Notes: generated by a model not told the origin, from the letters alone. A DNA stretch of 64,000 nt from Rhodanobacter panaciterrae (GCF_014651895.1 NZ_BMXT01000001.1:1426001-1490000), one strand, 5' to 3'; positions 12,484 to 21,459 are shown, numbered from the stretch's first letter. Program-made: numbers and translations.

Positions 12484-12852
12484 TCAGCCGTCTTTCCAGT
12501 ACTCGAGAATATCGGCGTAGCCACCCAGCAGATTCCACAGCGGAACCTGTTTGTCCTCGGGAATGCGGCTGTACGAAAAGCCGATGTGGTGATCGGAAAT
12601 CCGAGCGACGACGGCCTCCAGATGAATGTGCAGGTCGTGCCCGAAGATCATGTCGAGCACCCAGCTTTGCCCCGCTTCGCCGGACCAGCCCAGGGGACGC
12701 CGCAACAATGCACCGGTGGCCGAGATATCAACCAGTTCGGTCGGGTGCGACTCGCCATGACGACTCATCAGCACCGTCGTCGCGATCTGCATGCGCGCCG
12801 GACGCAACTGTTCCGGTACGCTGCCGCCCTGTCCATTTTTGCCGATCGTCAT
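12484..12852 (-). CDS. PilZ-domain protein
   Basis: 122 residues. A single PilZ barrel: basic LRPARMQI near residues 16-23, then VDISATGALL carrying the (D/N)xSxxG motif, then strands ending GFSYSRIPEDKQ. PilZ domains bind cyclic di-GMP and act on motility, surface growth or polysaccharide export. The arginine motif here is spaced RxxR (Arg17, Arg20) rather than the usual RxxxR, so ligand binding may be altered. Stands alone, convergent to fadD. Confidence 0.8.
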   Translation of the reverse strand: MTIGKNGQGGSVPEQLRPARMQIATTVLMSRHGESHPTELVDISATGALLRRPLGWSGEAGQSWVLDMIFGHDLHIHLEAVVARISDHHIGFSYSRIPEDKQVPLWNLLGGYADILEYWKDG

Positions 12853-13820
12853 CAGTTATACCGTCCATTTGCGTTTGCACCTGCCGCTGGCAACGACACG
12901 GTGCCCAGCCACACCCTGCAATCTTTCTGCCGCATCATTCATCAATACTGCAGCACATCTTCTTCGCATGATCCGCTTGCGTGACGCTCTGATTCACTGG
13001 CTGGCTGCGATGACCTGCTGTAGCTGAGCAATCGTCGTGCCATTCCGGCTGTAAATCATACTTTGCATGCTAATTATGAGATTCGTATCACATTTACTCT
13101 GGCACTCGCCCCCCACCGAGCCTTTCCACGTCCGGGTCAAACCCCGCCAAACGCCCACCCCTCATCGCACAACAATGGGGGACAGCGCATGAATCCGCGC
13201 GTTTCCGCGATGTAGTGCGCAGCCCTGCCGCATATCGTCACATTCAGTCACAGGCCGCACCAGCATCGCGATGTATCCGACTCGATTGGCAAGCTGACCC
13301 GCATGATCCACCTATTGTGTCGCGAGACCAGCCGCCATGCAGCATCGAACCTCATGAATCGACCCCCAGCGCAAGCCCACGTCTGGAGCCCTCTACTGGA
13401 CTTGACGGCAGCTAGCCGCTACTCTTCATACACGCGTGGCTGCATGACAGCGTTTGCCGATCACTTTCGGCGACCCATGACTCCCATTCGATTGCTCTCG
13501 AACCGACCAGTGAATAGTCAGTGGCGCTGCTCTTCGCCACCATGACTTGCGCCCTTGCCGTGGCTGACAACCCGGAATGGCGTGCGATGGCCGCTTGCGA
13601 CCTGCCTGACCGAACCACCATTGCGTGGCTTCATCTTGCCCGTCGTGACGAGGCAGCCGCCGCACCTCGGCTGAAGATGTGAAAGAACGCAGTACCCCGG
13701 GAACACTGCTTCACCGTCGTGTTCCGAGCACGGACATTCCATGTTGCGCCGATGTGTGAATGATTCCGATCGTGTTGAACGCACTGCCAGCCGCTGAAGG
13801 CGGCCCCATGACATGCATTG
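12853..13820. other. 968-bp region without a convincing gene
   Basis: The gap between the PilZ gene and scpA is slightly AT-richer than its surroundings and carries only short open frames with poor codon use. One frame at 13542-13682 (46 codons) has a fair composition but no ribosome site or recognisable family. A Fur-box-like AT patch lies near 13070-13095. I see no repeat, tRNA or terminator in it. It may be a decayed gene or insertion, or hold an unrecognised RNA. Confidence 0.5.
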
Positions 13821-14753
13821 ATGAGCACTGAGCCAGTCGAGCCACAGAGCCTGATCACCGCACCGCAGGATGCGTTTGCGTCGGTACCGCAACAGCAGGA
13901 AATGCCGCTTGCCATCGTGCGCGGCCAACCGATGCTGCAGATGCCGCAGGATCTGTACATTCCGCCGGACGCGCTTGAGGTCATCCTGGAGGCGTTCGAG
14001 GGCCCGCTGGACCTGCTGCTGTACCTGATCCGCCGGCAGAACCTGGACATCCTGGATATCCCGGTTGCCGAGATCACCCGGCAGTACATGACCTACATCG
14101 AGCTGATGCGCGATGTGATGCGGCTGGAGCTAGCCGCCGAATACCTGTTGATGGCCGCGATCCTGGCCGAGATCAAGTCGCGGCTGCTGCTGCCGCGGCC
14201 GCCGGCCGAGGAAGGGTTGGAAGAGGATCCCCGTGCCGAACTGGTGCGGCGCTTGCAGGAGTACGAACGATTCAAGCGGGCGGCCGAGGATATCGAGGCC
14301 CTGCCCCGGCAGGAACGCGACAGTGTGGTGGCACATGCCGACGTGGGCGAACGCAACGTGATCAAGTTGCCCCCGCCGCTTGAGCTGAACGAGATGCTGC
14401 TGGCGCTGAAGGACGTGATGCACCGGGCCGAATTGTTCGGCCATCACGCGATCAAGCGCGAGGCACTCAGCGTGCGCCAGCGCATGGGCGAACTGCTGAG
14501 CCGGCTGGACGACAGCAGCTTCCACCGTTTCGAGAGTTTGTTTGATCCCACCGAAGGACGCCTCGGCATCGTGGTGACCTTCTTGGCGATGCTGGAGCTG
14601 GCCAAGGAAATGCTGGTCGAGATTGTCCAGGAGGAACCGCTGGCGCCGATTTATGTGAAGGCGAAGGCGAACCACTCCGAAGAGTCCGTCGAGTTACCGG
14701 CGGACGATGTACAAGCAGGCGAATCGGCACTGATCGAATCGTCCGGCAAATGA
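13821..14753 (+). CDS. scpA: Segregation and condensation protein A
   Basis: 310 residues from the ATG at 13821 (a TTG lies one codon earlier). The kleisin signature is clear: FEGPLDLLLYLIRRQNLDILDIPVAEITRQY, then AAEYLLMAAILAEIKSRLLLPRP. ScpA bridges SMC heads and binds ScpB in the bacterial condensin that organises and separates the chromosome. An extra N-terminal stretch of about 50 residues and a short acidic tail extend beyond the core. scpB follows after 49 bases on the same strand. Confidence 0.96.
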   Translation: MSTEPVEPQSLITAPQDAFASVPQQQEMPLAIVRGQPMLQMPQDLYIPPDALEVILEAFEGPLDLLLYLIRRQNLDILDIPVAEITRQYMTYIELMRDVMRLELAAEYLLMAAILAEIKSRLLLPRPPAEEGLEEDPRAELVRRLQEYERFKRAAEDIEALPRQERDSVVAHADVGERNVIKLPPPLELNEMLLALKDVMHRAELFGHHAIKREALSVRQRMGELLSRLDDSSFHRFESLFDPTEGRLGIVVTFLAMLELAKEMLVEIVQEEPLAPIYVKAKANHSEESVELPADDVQAGESALIESSGK

Positions 14754-14802
14754 ACGATACCCACTGAGCGGTCCGAACAAACCGGCATCCGAACCCAAGG
14801 TT

Positions 14803-15666
14803 ATGCAGATCGAGCAACTCAAACCCATCATCGAGGCCGCCCTGCTGGCCTCCACCCAGCCGATGACCGTCCATCAGCTGGGCGACCTGTTCAATGAAAC
14901 CGACGAAGTCGATCACGGGCAGATCGCCAAGGCGCTGGAAGCGCTGGGCGAAGATTGCAGCGGCCGTGGCATTGAATTGAAGGAAGTCGCCTCCGGTTTT
15001 CGCTACCAGGTTCGTCAGGACGTGCATCCGTGGATCTCGCGGATGTGGACCGAACGACCCAGTCGCTATTCACGCGCGTTGCTGGAAACACTGGCGCTGA
15101 TCGCCTATCGGCAGCCGATCACCCGCCCCGAGATCGAGCAGATCCGTGGCGTAGTGGTGTCCTCCAACATCATCAAGACGATGGAAGAGCGCGAGTGGAT
15201 CCGCGTAGTCGGTTACCGCGACGTGCCCGGCAAGCCGGCACTGTTCGGCACCACCCGTGCGTTTCTCGACTACTTCAACCTGAAATCGCTGGACCAGCTG
15301 CCGCCACTGTCGGAAATCCGCGACATGGAAGACCCGCAATTGCGCTTCGAACCGGAACCCTTCCCTGCCCGTATCGTGCGCGACCTGTCGGTCGATCCGG
15401 ACCATGAAGCGCCGCTCGAAGCCGACGGCCACGAACTAGAAACCGAACACCATGCATCCGCGGACGCCGCAGATGCTGAAAACAACAATACGAACACCAC
15501 GGCCGACGCCGACGCGTCAGCCGTTTCCCCCGAGTCCGACGAGCCTGGCTCCGATACGAGCCCACTCACCGATCACCCGATTGCCACTGCCGATGAGGCA
15601 GCGAACCCCGCCGCAGACGTCGAACCCGACGCTGCCGAGCAAGATACCGAGGAGTACCGCGCATGA
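14803..15666 (+). CDS. scpB: Segregation and condensation protein B
   Basis: 287 residues. Two winged-helix domains span residues 1-175: IEAALLASTQPMTVHQLGDLF, then SRALLETLALIAYRQPITRPEIEQIRG and ALFGTTRAFLDYFNL. The last 90 or so residues are an acidic, low-complexity tail rich in Asp, Glu, Ala, Asn and Thr, which is common in this group. Partner of ScpA in the SMC complex. Its stop overlaps the rluB start as ATGA, so the two are likely translationally coupled. Confidence 0.96.
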   Translation: MQIEQLKPIIEAALLASTQPMTVHQLGDLFNETDEVDHGQIAKALEALGEDCSGRGIELKEVASGFRYQVRQDVHPWISRMWTERPSRYSRALLETLALIAYRQPITRPEIEQIRGVVVSSNIIKTMEEREWIRVVGYRDVPGKPALFGTTRAFLDYFNLKSLDQLPPLSEIRDMEDPQLRFEPEPFPARIVRDLSVDPDHEAPLEADGHELETEHHASADAADAENNNTNTTADADASAVSPESDEPGSDTSPLTDHPIATADEAANPAADVEPDAAEQDTEEYRA

Positions 15667-17243
15667 CTGCGCCGCAGAAATCCGTTTTATCCCTGAAGCG
15701 CGAACCGCGCATCGACACCGACGCGCCCGCGCTGGAAGAGCGCCTGCACAAGGTGCTGGCCAATGCAGGCCTTGGCTCGCGCCGCATGCTGGAGCAGCGC
15801 ATCCAGTCCGGCGAAGTCGAACTGAATGGCGCACCCGCCGAAATCGGCATGAGCGTGAAGGCGGGTGACCGCGTGGTGATGGACGGCAAGCAGTTCGTCG
15901 TCGCCACCGACAGCCGCGACGACACCGAGGTCTTGCTGTACCACAAGCCCGAGGGCGTACTGACCACCCGTGACGACCCCGAAGGCCGCCCCACCGTGTT
16001 CGAACAGCTGCCGCGCCTGAAGGGTGCGCGCTGGGTCGCCGTGGGCCGCCTCGACATCAACACCACTGGCTTGCTGCTGCTGACCACCGACGGTGAACTG
16101 GCCAATGGCCTGATGCACCCGAAGAGCGGCCTCGAGCGCGAGTACCTGTGCCGCGTGCATGGCGAAGTGCCGGACGAGATCATCGAACGGCTGAAGGCTG
16201 GCGTGGAGCTGGACGACGGCCCTGCACGCTTCGACGAGATCGCCGTGATCAGTCGCGGCGGCAGCCACAGCTGGTTCCGCGTGGTCATCCGCGAAGGCCG
16301 CAACCGCGAAGTGCGTCGCCTGTGGGATTCGCAGGGTTTCCTGGTCAGCCGCCTCAAGCGCATCCGCTACGGCACCATCGAACTGCCGCGCAACCTGCGC
16401 CGCGGCGAATGCGAAGTGCTCGATGCAGAAACCGTCAAGGAGCTGCGCCAGACTACCGGTCTCGGCATGCCGCAGCCGGTGCTGACCCTGAGCCCGGTCC
16501 TGCATCAGCGCCGCGCGAACCGCAGCGTCACTGAATATCGCCCCGAGCGCGGCGCCAGCAGCGCCTGGACCGGCGGTCAGGACGAGGCACGCGAAATACG
16601 CGCCTACGACCGCATCCGCGAAGAACCGATCCGCGGCCGCAAGCCGCCGCGTCGCGACGGCAAGGAAGTCAACGGCAACGTCGCGCGTCCCGAGCGTGCA
16701 GGTGGCAGCAGGGGCCGGCGTGTAGCGCCGGGCCAGGAACTGCCGTCGGTGCGCACCTGGTTCGCCGGCGAAAGCCGCGACGGCAGCGGTCGTCCCGGCG
16801 CACCGCGCGGCAACGCCGGTGGCGGTGCTGCAGGCAATCGTCGGCCGGCCGGTGGCAAGCCGTTCGGCGCCCGTAGCAGCGGCGAAGGTCGTGCTGCCGG
16901 CAACAGCCCGTACAGCGGCTTTGGTGGCGAATCGCGTGGTGCCGCCGGCGGCACCGGCAACCGCGCGCATGGTGCTCGTCCTGCACATGGCGGTCGCCCG
17001 CAAGGCCAGGGTCAGGGCCAAGGCAATCGTGCCCAGGGGAATCCTGCACACGGCAATGCCCGGCCCCACGGCACGGGCGGTGCGCGACCGCAAGGCCAGG
17101 GTGGCAATCGTCCGCAAGGCGCTGGCCGGCCGCAAGGTCAGGGCGGCAACCGCTCGCACAGCGGTGCACGCCCACAGGGTCACGGTGGCCCTGCCGGCGG
17201 ACGTCCGCCGGGGCGCGGCGGCAATCGTTCGGGCAATCGCTGA
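15663..17243 (+). CDS. rluB: 23S rRNA pseudouridine synthase B with long Gly/Arg/Gln tail
   Basis: 526 residues. An S4 RNA-binding domain (ALEERLHKVLANAGLGSRRMLEQRIQSG region) is followed by the RsuA/RluB catalytic domain with GRLDINTTGLLLLTTDGEL, where the Asp is catalytic, and REGRNREVRRLWDSQGFLVSRLKRIRYG. RluB makes pseudouridine at position 2605 of 23S rRNA. From about residue 285 the protein is disordered and very basic, with repeated GQGGNRPQG-like units. It is much longer than E. coli RluB (291). The tail probably adds RNA binding (inference). Third gene of scpA-scpB-rluB. Confidence 0.95.
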   Translation: MTAPQKSVLSLKREPRIDTDAPALEERLHKVLANAGLGSRRMLEQRIQSGEVELNGAPAEIGMSVKAGDRVVMDGKQFVVATDSRDDTEVLLYHKPEGVLTTRDDPEGRPTVFEQLPRLKGARWVAVGRLDINTTGLLLLTTDGELANGLMHPKSGLEREYLCRVHGEVPDEIIERLKAGVELDDGPARFDEIAVISRGGSHSWFRVVIREGRNREVRRLWDSQGFLVSRLKRIRYGTIELPRNLRRGECEVLDAETVKELRQTTGLGMPQPVLTLSPVLHQRRANRSVTEYRPERGASSAWTGGQDEAREIRAYDRIREEPIRGRKPPRRDGKEVNGNVARPERAGGSRGRRVAPGQELPSVRTWFAGESRDGSGRPGAPRGNAGGGAAGNRRPAGGKPFGARSSGEGRAAGNSPYSGFGGESRGAAGGTGNRAHGARPAHGGRPQGQGQGQGNRAQGNPAHGNARPHGTGGARPQGQGGNRPQGAGRPQGQGGNRSHSGARPQGHGGPAGGRPPGRGGNRSGNR

Positions 17244-17281
17244 GCCACGGCTCGGCATGACGGATCGAGATAACTGACCGA

Positions 17282-17626
17282 ATGGTGCGCATCTATCACA
17301 ACAGCCGCTGCTCCAAATCGCGCGCCACGCTGGCGTTGCTGGAGGAGCACGGCGGCAAGGTCGAGGTCATCAACTATCTCGACAACCCGCCGACCGTGGC
17401 CGAACTGGCCGTGTTGTTGAAGCAGCTGGGCATGAGCGCGCGCGAACTCTTGCGCACGGGCGAAGCGGAGTACGCATCGCTCGGGCTGGATGATCCTGCG
17501 CTCGGCGATGCAGCATTGATCGCCGCGATGGTGGCGCATCCGAAACTGATCGAGCGACCGATCGTGGTCGCCAACGGCAAAGCTGCACTCGGACGGCCAC
17601 CGGAAGCGGTGCTGGCGATACTCTGA
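17282..17626 (+). CDS. ArsC-family (thioredoxin-fold) reductase
   Basis: 114 residues. Active-site Cys10 sits in YHNSRCSKSR. Arg58 (LLRTGEAEY) and Arg92 (IERPIVV) match the anion-binding arginines of glutaredoxin-dependent arsenate reductases, and the C-terminus LGRPPEAVLAIL is typical. It may be a true ArsC or the related YffB/Spx-like type. No arsenic-resistance genes surround it, so a general redox role is equally possible. It follows rluB closely and ends before a strong terminator. Confidence 0.88.
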   Translation: MVRIYHNSRCSKSRATLALLEEHGGKVEVINYLDNPPTVAELAVLLKQLGMSARELLRTGEAEYASLGLDDPALGDAALIAAMVAHPKLIERPIVVANGKAALGRPPEAVLAIL

Positions 17627-17645
17627 GCGTTATGTACCCATCAAC

Positions 17646-17672
17646 AAAAAGCCGCCTATCAGGCGGCTTTTT
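17646..17672. terminator. Bidirectional terminator
   Basis: AAAAAGCCGCCT / AGGCGGCTTTTT, a 12-bp perfect stem with a 3-base loop between the convergent ArsC-like and amidase genes. Confidence 0.92.
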
Positions 17673-17693
17673 GTTTTCATGCATGGTGGCGGG

Positions 17694-18524
17694 TCAACCT
17701 GGATCGAGCGAAAACGCATCAGCATCCATCCACGCCGGAAAGCGTTCGCGATGCGCCAGCAGCGGTGCCGGATCGAGCATGACCGTCACCACTTGCTCCT
17801 GCGTACCCAACTCGACCAGTGGCTCGCCGACCGGATCGATCACCGCGCTGTCACCGGCATACGGAATTTCGTTGCCGTCCACGCCGACCCGATTCACCCC
17901 GATAACGTAGCTGAGGTTCTCGATCGCGCGCGCGCGCAGCAGCGTGCGCCACGGACCACGGCGCGGTGTCGGCCAGTTCGCCACGAACAAGGCGAGGTCG
18001 TAATCCATACCGCCGTTGGCGGAAGCCAGTCGGCGGTTGCGCAGCCATACCGGAAAGCGCAGGTCGTAGCAGACCTGCGGCAAGATCCGCCAACCCTTCA
18101 GTTCCACGATCGGCCGCTCGTTACCGCTGCCATAACGGGTGTGTTCACCAGCCATGCGGAACAGGTGGCGCTTGTCGTACTGGGTGAAATTGCCATCCGG
18201 CTGCATCCACAACAGGCGGTTGTAGACGACGTCGTTCTCGCGGATCGCCAGACTGCCGCAGATCACCGCGTTCATCTCGATCGCCAGCGCGCGCAGCCAC
18301 GCCACGCCCTCGCCGTCCATCGTTCCGGCATTGGCCTGGGTGTCGTTGCTGAAACCCGACAGGAAGGTTTCGGGAAGCACGATCAAATCGCTGCCGGCGG
18401 CCTGGCGCACCAGCGCGCCGTAGTAGTCGCGGTTGGCAGCCGCGTCGTGCCAACGGGTGGCGCCCTGCACCAGCGAAACCTTCAGAGCACGCATATTTGA
18501 AGCTGGCATGTTCACAGCCGGCAT
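17694..18524 (-). CDS. Nitrilase-superfamily omega-amidase (YafV/MtnU type)
   Basis: 276 residues from the ATG at 18524, chosen because GGAG lies ten bases upstream. The ATG at 18494 (MRALKVSL) is a shorter alternative that matches related proteins. The Glu-Lys-Cys triad is Glu52 (LPETF), Lys118 (YDKRHLF) and Cys152 (VCYDLRFP). Omega-amidases hydrolyse alpha-ketoglutaramate or alpha-ketosuccinamate. The start overlaps the end of the upstream aminotransferase by 13 bases, so the two are coupled. The aminotransferase would make the amide that this enzyme removes, pulling transamination forward. Confidence 0.87.
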   Translation of the reverse strand: MPAVNMPASNMRALKVSLVQGATRWHDAAANRDYYGALVRQAAGSDLIVLPETFLSGFSNDTQANAGTMDGEGVAWLRALAIEMNAVICGSLAIRENDVVYNRLLWMQPDGNFTQYDKRHLFRMAGEHTRYGSGNERPIVELKGWRILPQVCYDLRFPVWLRNRRLASANGGMDYDLALFVANWPTPRRGPWRTLLRARAIENLSYVIGVNRVGVDGNEIPYAGDSAVIDPVGEPLVELGTQEQVVTVMLDPAPLLAHRERFPAWMDADAFSLDPG

Positions 18525-19660
18525 AACCGCTCCGCGGCCGCATCCATCGTGGCATCGCTCTTGGCGAAGCACAGCCGCAGCAGGCGCGTGCCCGGCGCGC
18601 TTTCGTAAAACGGTGTCAACGGAATTGCTGCCACGCCGCCCTGCTCGACCAGCCACTTGCTGAAAGTGAGATCGTCCTCGTCGCGGATCGCCGAATAATC
18701 GACCAGCTGGAAATAACCGCCGGGCACGTCGAGCAGCTTGAAGCGCGACGGCGCCAGCAGTGCACGGAAACGATCGCGCTTGGCCTGGTAGAAGGCCGGC
18801 AATTCCAGATAGTGCTCGGGATTGCTGGCCATGAATTCGGCGAACGCCACCTGCGCCGGATGGAACGTGCAGAACGTGAGGTACTGGTGCACCTTGCGGA
18901 ACTCGGCCGACAGCGCGGCCGGCGCCACGGCGTAGCCGACCTTCCAGCCGGTGCAGTGATAGGTCTTGCCGAACGAGGAGACCACGATGCTGCGCTCGGC
19001 CAGTTCCGGATGGCGCAACACGCTCTCGTGTTGCGCGCCGTCGTAGACGATGTGTTCGTACACCTCGTCGGACAGCACCACGATCTTCGTGTCGCGCACG
19101 ATCGCCGCCAGCTCTTCGAGGTCGGCTGCCGACAGCACCGCACCGGACGGATTGTGCGGGCTGTTGATCAGGATCATCCGCGTCTTCGGCGTCACGGCGT
19201 CGCGCACGCGCTGCCAATCAATCGCGAATGCCGGCACGGTCAACGGGATATGCACCGCGCGTGCGCCCTGCAGCTCGATCGCCGGCTCGTAGCAGTCGTA
19301 GGCTGGATCGAACACGATCACTTCCTCGCCCGCACGCACGACGGCGGCAATCGCCGCGAAGATCGCTTCGGTGGCGCCGGACGTGACCGTGATATCGGTA
19401 TCGACATTGAGCTTGCGACCGTACAGCTGCGCGACCTTCGACACGATCTGCTCGCGCAGCGCCGCCGTACCGTGCATCGGCGCGTACTGGTTGCGGCCTT
19501 CGTTCATGGCGCGGGTCAGCGCATCGCGCAGTCCCTGCGGCGGTTCGAAATCGGGAAAGCCCTGCCCCAGGTTGACCGCCTTGTGCTCCAGCGCCAGCTG
19601 GCTCATCACGCTGAAGATGGTGGTGCCGACTTTTGGCAGCTTGGTTTCGATCATCATCAT
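18512..19660 (-). CDS. PLP-dependent methionine/glutamine aminotransferase (YbdL-like)
   Basis: 382 residues from the ATG at 19660, the first of three consecutive ATGs. Fold-type I aminotransferase: NLGQGFPDFEPP, SGATEAIFAAI, NSPHNPSG, LSDEVYEHIVYDG, and the PLP Lys232 in SSFGKTYHCTGWKVGY. This set fits the YbdL/kynurenine-aminotransferase group, which moves amino groups from Met, Gln or aromatic amino acids to keto acids. With the omega-amidase downstream it could run the glutamine transaminase K route and reaminate 4-methylthio-2-oxobutyrate. mtnA lies about 30 kb away. Confidence 0.9.
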   Translation of the reverse strand: MMMIETKLPKVGTTIFSVMSQLALEHKAVNLGQGFPDFEPPQGLRDALTRAMNEGRNQYAPMHGTAALREQIVSKVAQLYGRKLNVDTDITVTSGATEAIFAAIAAVVRAGEEVIVFDPAYDCYEPAIELQGARAVHIPLTVPAFAIDWQRVRDAVTPKTRMILINSPHNPSGAVLSAADLEELAAIVRDTKIVVLSDEVYEHIVYDGAQHESVLRHPELAERSIVVSSFGKTYHCTGWKVGYAVAPAALSAEFRKVHQYLTFCTFHPAQVAFAEFMASNPEHYLELPAFYQAKRDRFRALLAPSRFKLLDVPGGYFQLVDYSAIRDEDDLTFSKWLVEQGGVAAIPLTPFYESAPGTRLLRLCFAKSDATMDAAAERLCRL

Positions 19661-19732
19661 TCGGCCGTTTGGATGTCCATAAAGGTTCAAGCGTAGCGTA
19701 TCGGTGCTGCCGCGTGCATCACGGCACACCGA

Positions 19733-20707
19733 TCATGGTTTCGGCAGCTCGTCCAGCGGACGCAGCTTGCATTGCTCATGTTTCAGCAGCGTCATGGCCG
19801 GCAGTCGCTCGGCCAGGAAGTCGACCAGTGCGCGCACACCCGGCAGCATGCCGCGGCGGCTGGGATAGACGAAGTGCATGGTGCCCTCGGGCACGCTCCA
19901 GTCCGGCAACACTATTTCGAGTTCGCCACGGGCGATCGCCGGCGCACACACGAATTCCGGCAACAACGCCACGCCCATGCCGCGGCGTGCGGCTTCCAGC
20001 AGCACCGTGAAATCGCCAGTGATCAGGCGTGCCTGTACTTCGACATTGACCTGTTCGCCGTTCGCCCCGATCAGCTCCCACACCTGTGCGCCTTCGTGCT
20101 CGCGCATCGACAGCGCCGGCAGCTTGGCCAGCTCCTCGGGCATGGCCGGACGTCCTTGGGCTTTCAGCAACGCGGGGCTGGCCACGAGCTTGGTACGCGA
20201 CTGGCCGAAACTGCGCATTACCAGGTTTGCATCGCTGTCCAGCTTGCTACGCACCCGAATCGCCAGATCGTAGCCTTCACCGACCACGTCGACGCGGCGA
20301 TTGCTGGCCAGCAAGCGCACCTGCATCTTCGGATACTGCGTGAGGAAATCCGGCAGCAAGTAAGCCAGCACCGTCTGCGCCAGCGACTCCGGACAGCTCA
20401 AACGCACCACACCACGCGGCTCGGCACGCAATTCATCCACTGCGTCCTGCGCCGCCTGCGCTTCTTCCAGCACGGCGCGGCAATGCGCGTAGAAACGCTC
20501 GCCGACCTCAGTCACCACGAAACGCCGCGTGGTCCGTTGCAGCAGGCGCACACCGAGCCGCTCCTCCAGCTGGGCCACCCGCTTGCTCAGGCGCGATTTC
20601 GGCACGCCCAGAGCCCGGCCGGCGGCGGAGAAGCCGCCGTGTTCGACCACCGCGGCAAAGAAGTACAGGTCGTTGAGATCCTGCAAGGCGCCACTCAATA
20701 CCGTCAT
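19733..20707 (-). CDS. LysR-family transcriptional regulator
   Basis: 324 residues from the ATG at 20707, which has GGAA upstream; an in-frame TTG lies four codons earlier. Helix-turn-helix at residues about 15-65 (DLYFFAAVVEHGGFSAAGRALGVPKSRLSKRVAQLEERLG), then a standard substrate-binding domain with GYDLAIRVR and FTVLLEAARRGMGVALLPEF. It diverges from azoR, and nested inverted repeats fill the gap, so it likely controls azoR and itself, perhaps in response to quinones or electrophiles (inference from similar pairs). Confidence 0.93.
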   Translation of the reverse strand: MTVLSGALQDLNDLYFFAAVVEHGGFSAAGRALGVPKSRLSKRVAQLEERLGVRLLQRTTRRFVVTEVGERFYAHCRAVLEEAQAAQDAVDELRAEPRGVVRLSCPESLAQTVLAYLLPDFLTQYPKMQVRLLASNRRVDVVGEGYDLAIRVRSKLDSDANLVMRSFGQSRTKLVASPALLKAQGRPAMPEELAKLPALSMREHEGAQVWELIGANGEQVNVEVQARLITGDFTVLLEAARRGMGVALLPEFVCAPAIARGELEIVLPDWSVPEGTMHFVYPSRRGMLPGVRALVDFLAERLPAMTLLKHEQCKLRPLDELPKP

Positions 20708-20722
20708 GATTGTTTCCAATAA

Positions 20723-20767
20723 GGAACGATAAGTTCGAAGATACCTATCTTATCGCATCATTGTTCC
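20723..20767. promoter_or_regulatory. Nested inverted repeats, probable LysR operator
   Basis: Three nested dyads share one centre region: GGAAC (20723-20727)/GTTCC (20763-20767), CGATAAG (20727-20733)/CTTATCG (20749-20755) and AGATA/TATCT (20739-20750). They sit between divergent LysR and azoR genes, where LysR proteins normally bind. Confidence 0.6.
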
Positions 20768-20819
20768 GAATATATCCTGTTTACATCGCCGGGTAGCCGG
20801 CCCGACCAGGAACCTCATC

Positions 20820-21410
20820 ATGAAACTGTTGCATATCGATTCCAGCGCACTGGGTGGTTACTCGGTTTCGCGCCAGCTGACCGCCGACATCGTAGCCGAG
20901 CTGCAGCGCAACACAGCCGCCGCCTCAGTCCAATATCACGACCTGGCTGCCAAGCCGCTGCCGCACTGGACGCCGGTGGCCGATGCCAGCGACCCCGTCG
21001 TTGTACTGGGCAACCAGATGCTGGAGGAATTCCTCGCCGCTGACGTCGTGGTGATCGGTGCGCCGATGTACAACTTCGGCATTCCCAGCCAGCTCAAGGC
21101 CTGGATCGACCGCATTGCGGTCGCCGGCAAGACCTTCCGCTATGGCGCCAACGGCCCCGAGGGGCTGGCCGGCGGCAAGCGCGTGATCATCGCCTCCAGC
21201 CGTGGCGGCATGTATGCCAGCGGCCCGGCCGCCGTGATGGATTTCCAGGAGTCCTATCTGCGTACCGTATTTGGCTTTATCGGCATCACCAACGTGGAAT
21301 TCGTGCGTGCCGAAGGGCTCAACATGGGCGATGAGCCGAAAGCGCTGGCCTTGCAGTCGGCACAGGCCGCGATCGGTTCGCTGATCGCACCTGAAGCCAA
21401 GGCCGCCTGA
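20820..21410 (+). CDS. azoR: FMN-dependent NADH:quinone/azo reductase
   Basis: 196 residues of the AzoR/AcpD flavodoxin-like family: [20 protein letters not shown] binds FMN phosphate, and [19 protein letters not shown] plus the SSRGGMY loop complete the flavin site. Such enzymes reduce quinones and azo compounds in the cytosol by two-electron transfer. AGGAACC precedes the ATG. Divergent from a LysR gene that likely regulates it, and followed by a strong hairpin. Confidence 0.94.
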   Translation: MKLLHIDSSALGGYSVSRQLTADIVAELQRNTAAASVQYHDLAAKPLPHWTPVADASDPVVVLGNQMLEEFLAADVVVIGAPMYNFGIPSQLKAWIDRIAVAGKTFRYGANGPEGLAGGKRVIIASSRGGMYASGPAAVMDFQESYLRTVFGFIGITNVEFVRAEGLNMGDEPKALALQSAQAAIGSLIAPEAKAA

Positions 21411-21425
21411 TTCAGCTCGCGCTTG

Positions 21426-21459
21426 CAAACGCCCTCTTCACGAGTGAAGAGGGCGTTTG
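21426..21459 (+). terminator. Terminator hairpin after azoR
   Basis: Two 16-base perfect arms (CAAACGCCCTCTTCAC and its complement) separated by 2 bases. The T-run on the plus strand is short. Confidence 0.75.

Noticed and set aside
13070-13095. Fur-box-like AT-rich dyad
   Set aside because: The match is partial and no iron gene starts nearby, so it is not listed as a site.
13542-13682. 46-codon frame upstream of scpA
   Set aside because: Composition is fair, but there is no ribosome site, family or coupling. Mentioned only within the unexplained region.
15687-17258. 523-codon open frame antisense to rluB
   Set aside because: It mirrors the GC-rich repeats of rluB, which has clear S4 and catalytic domains. 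The antisense product is low-complexity and has no family features.
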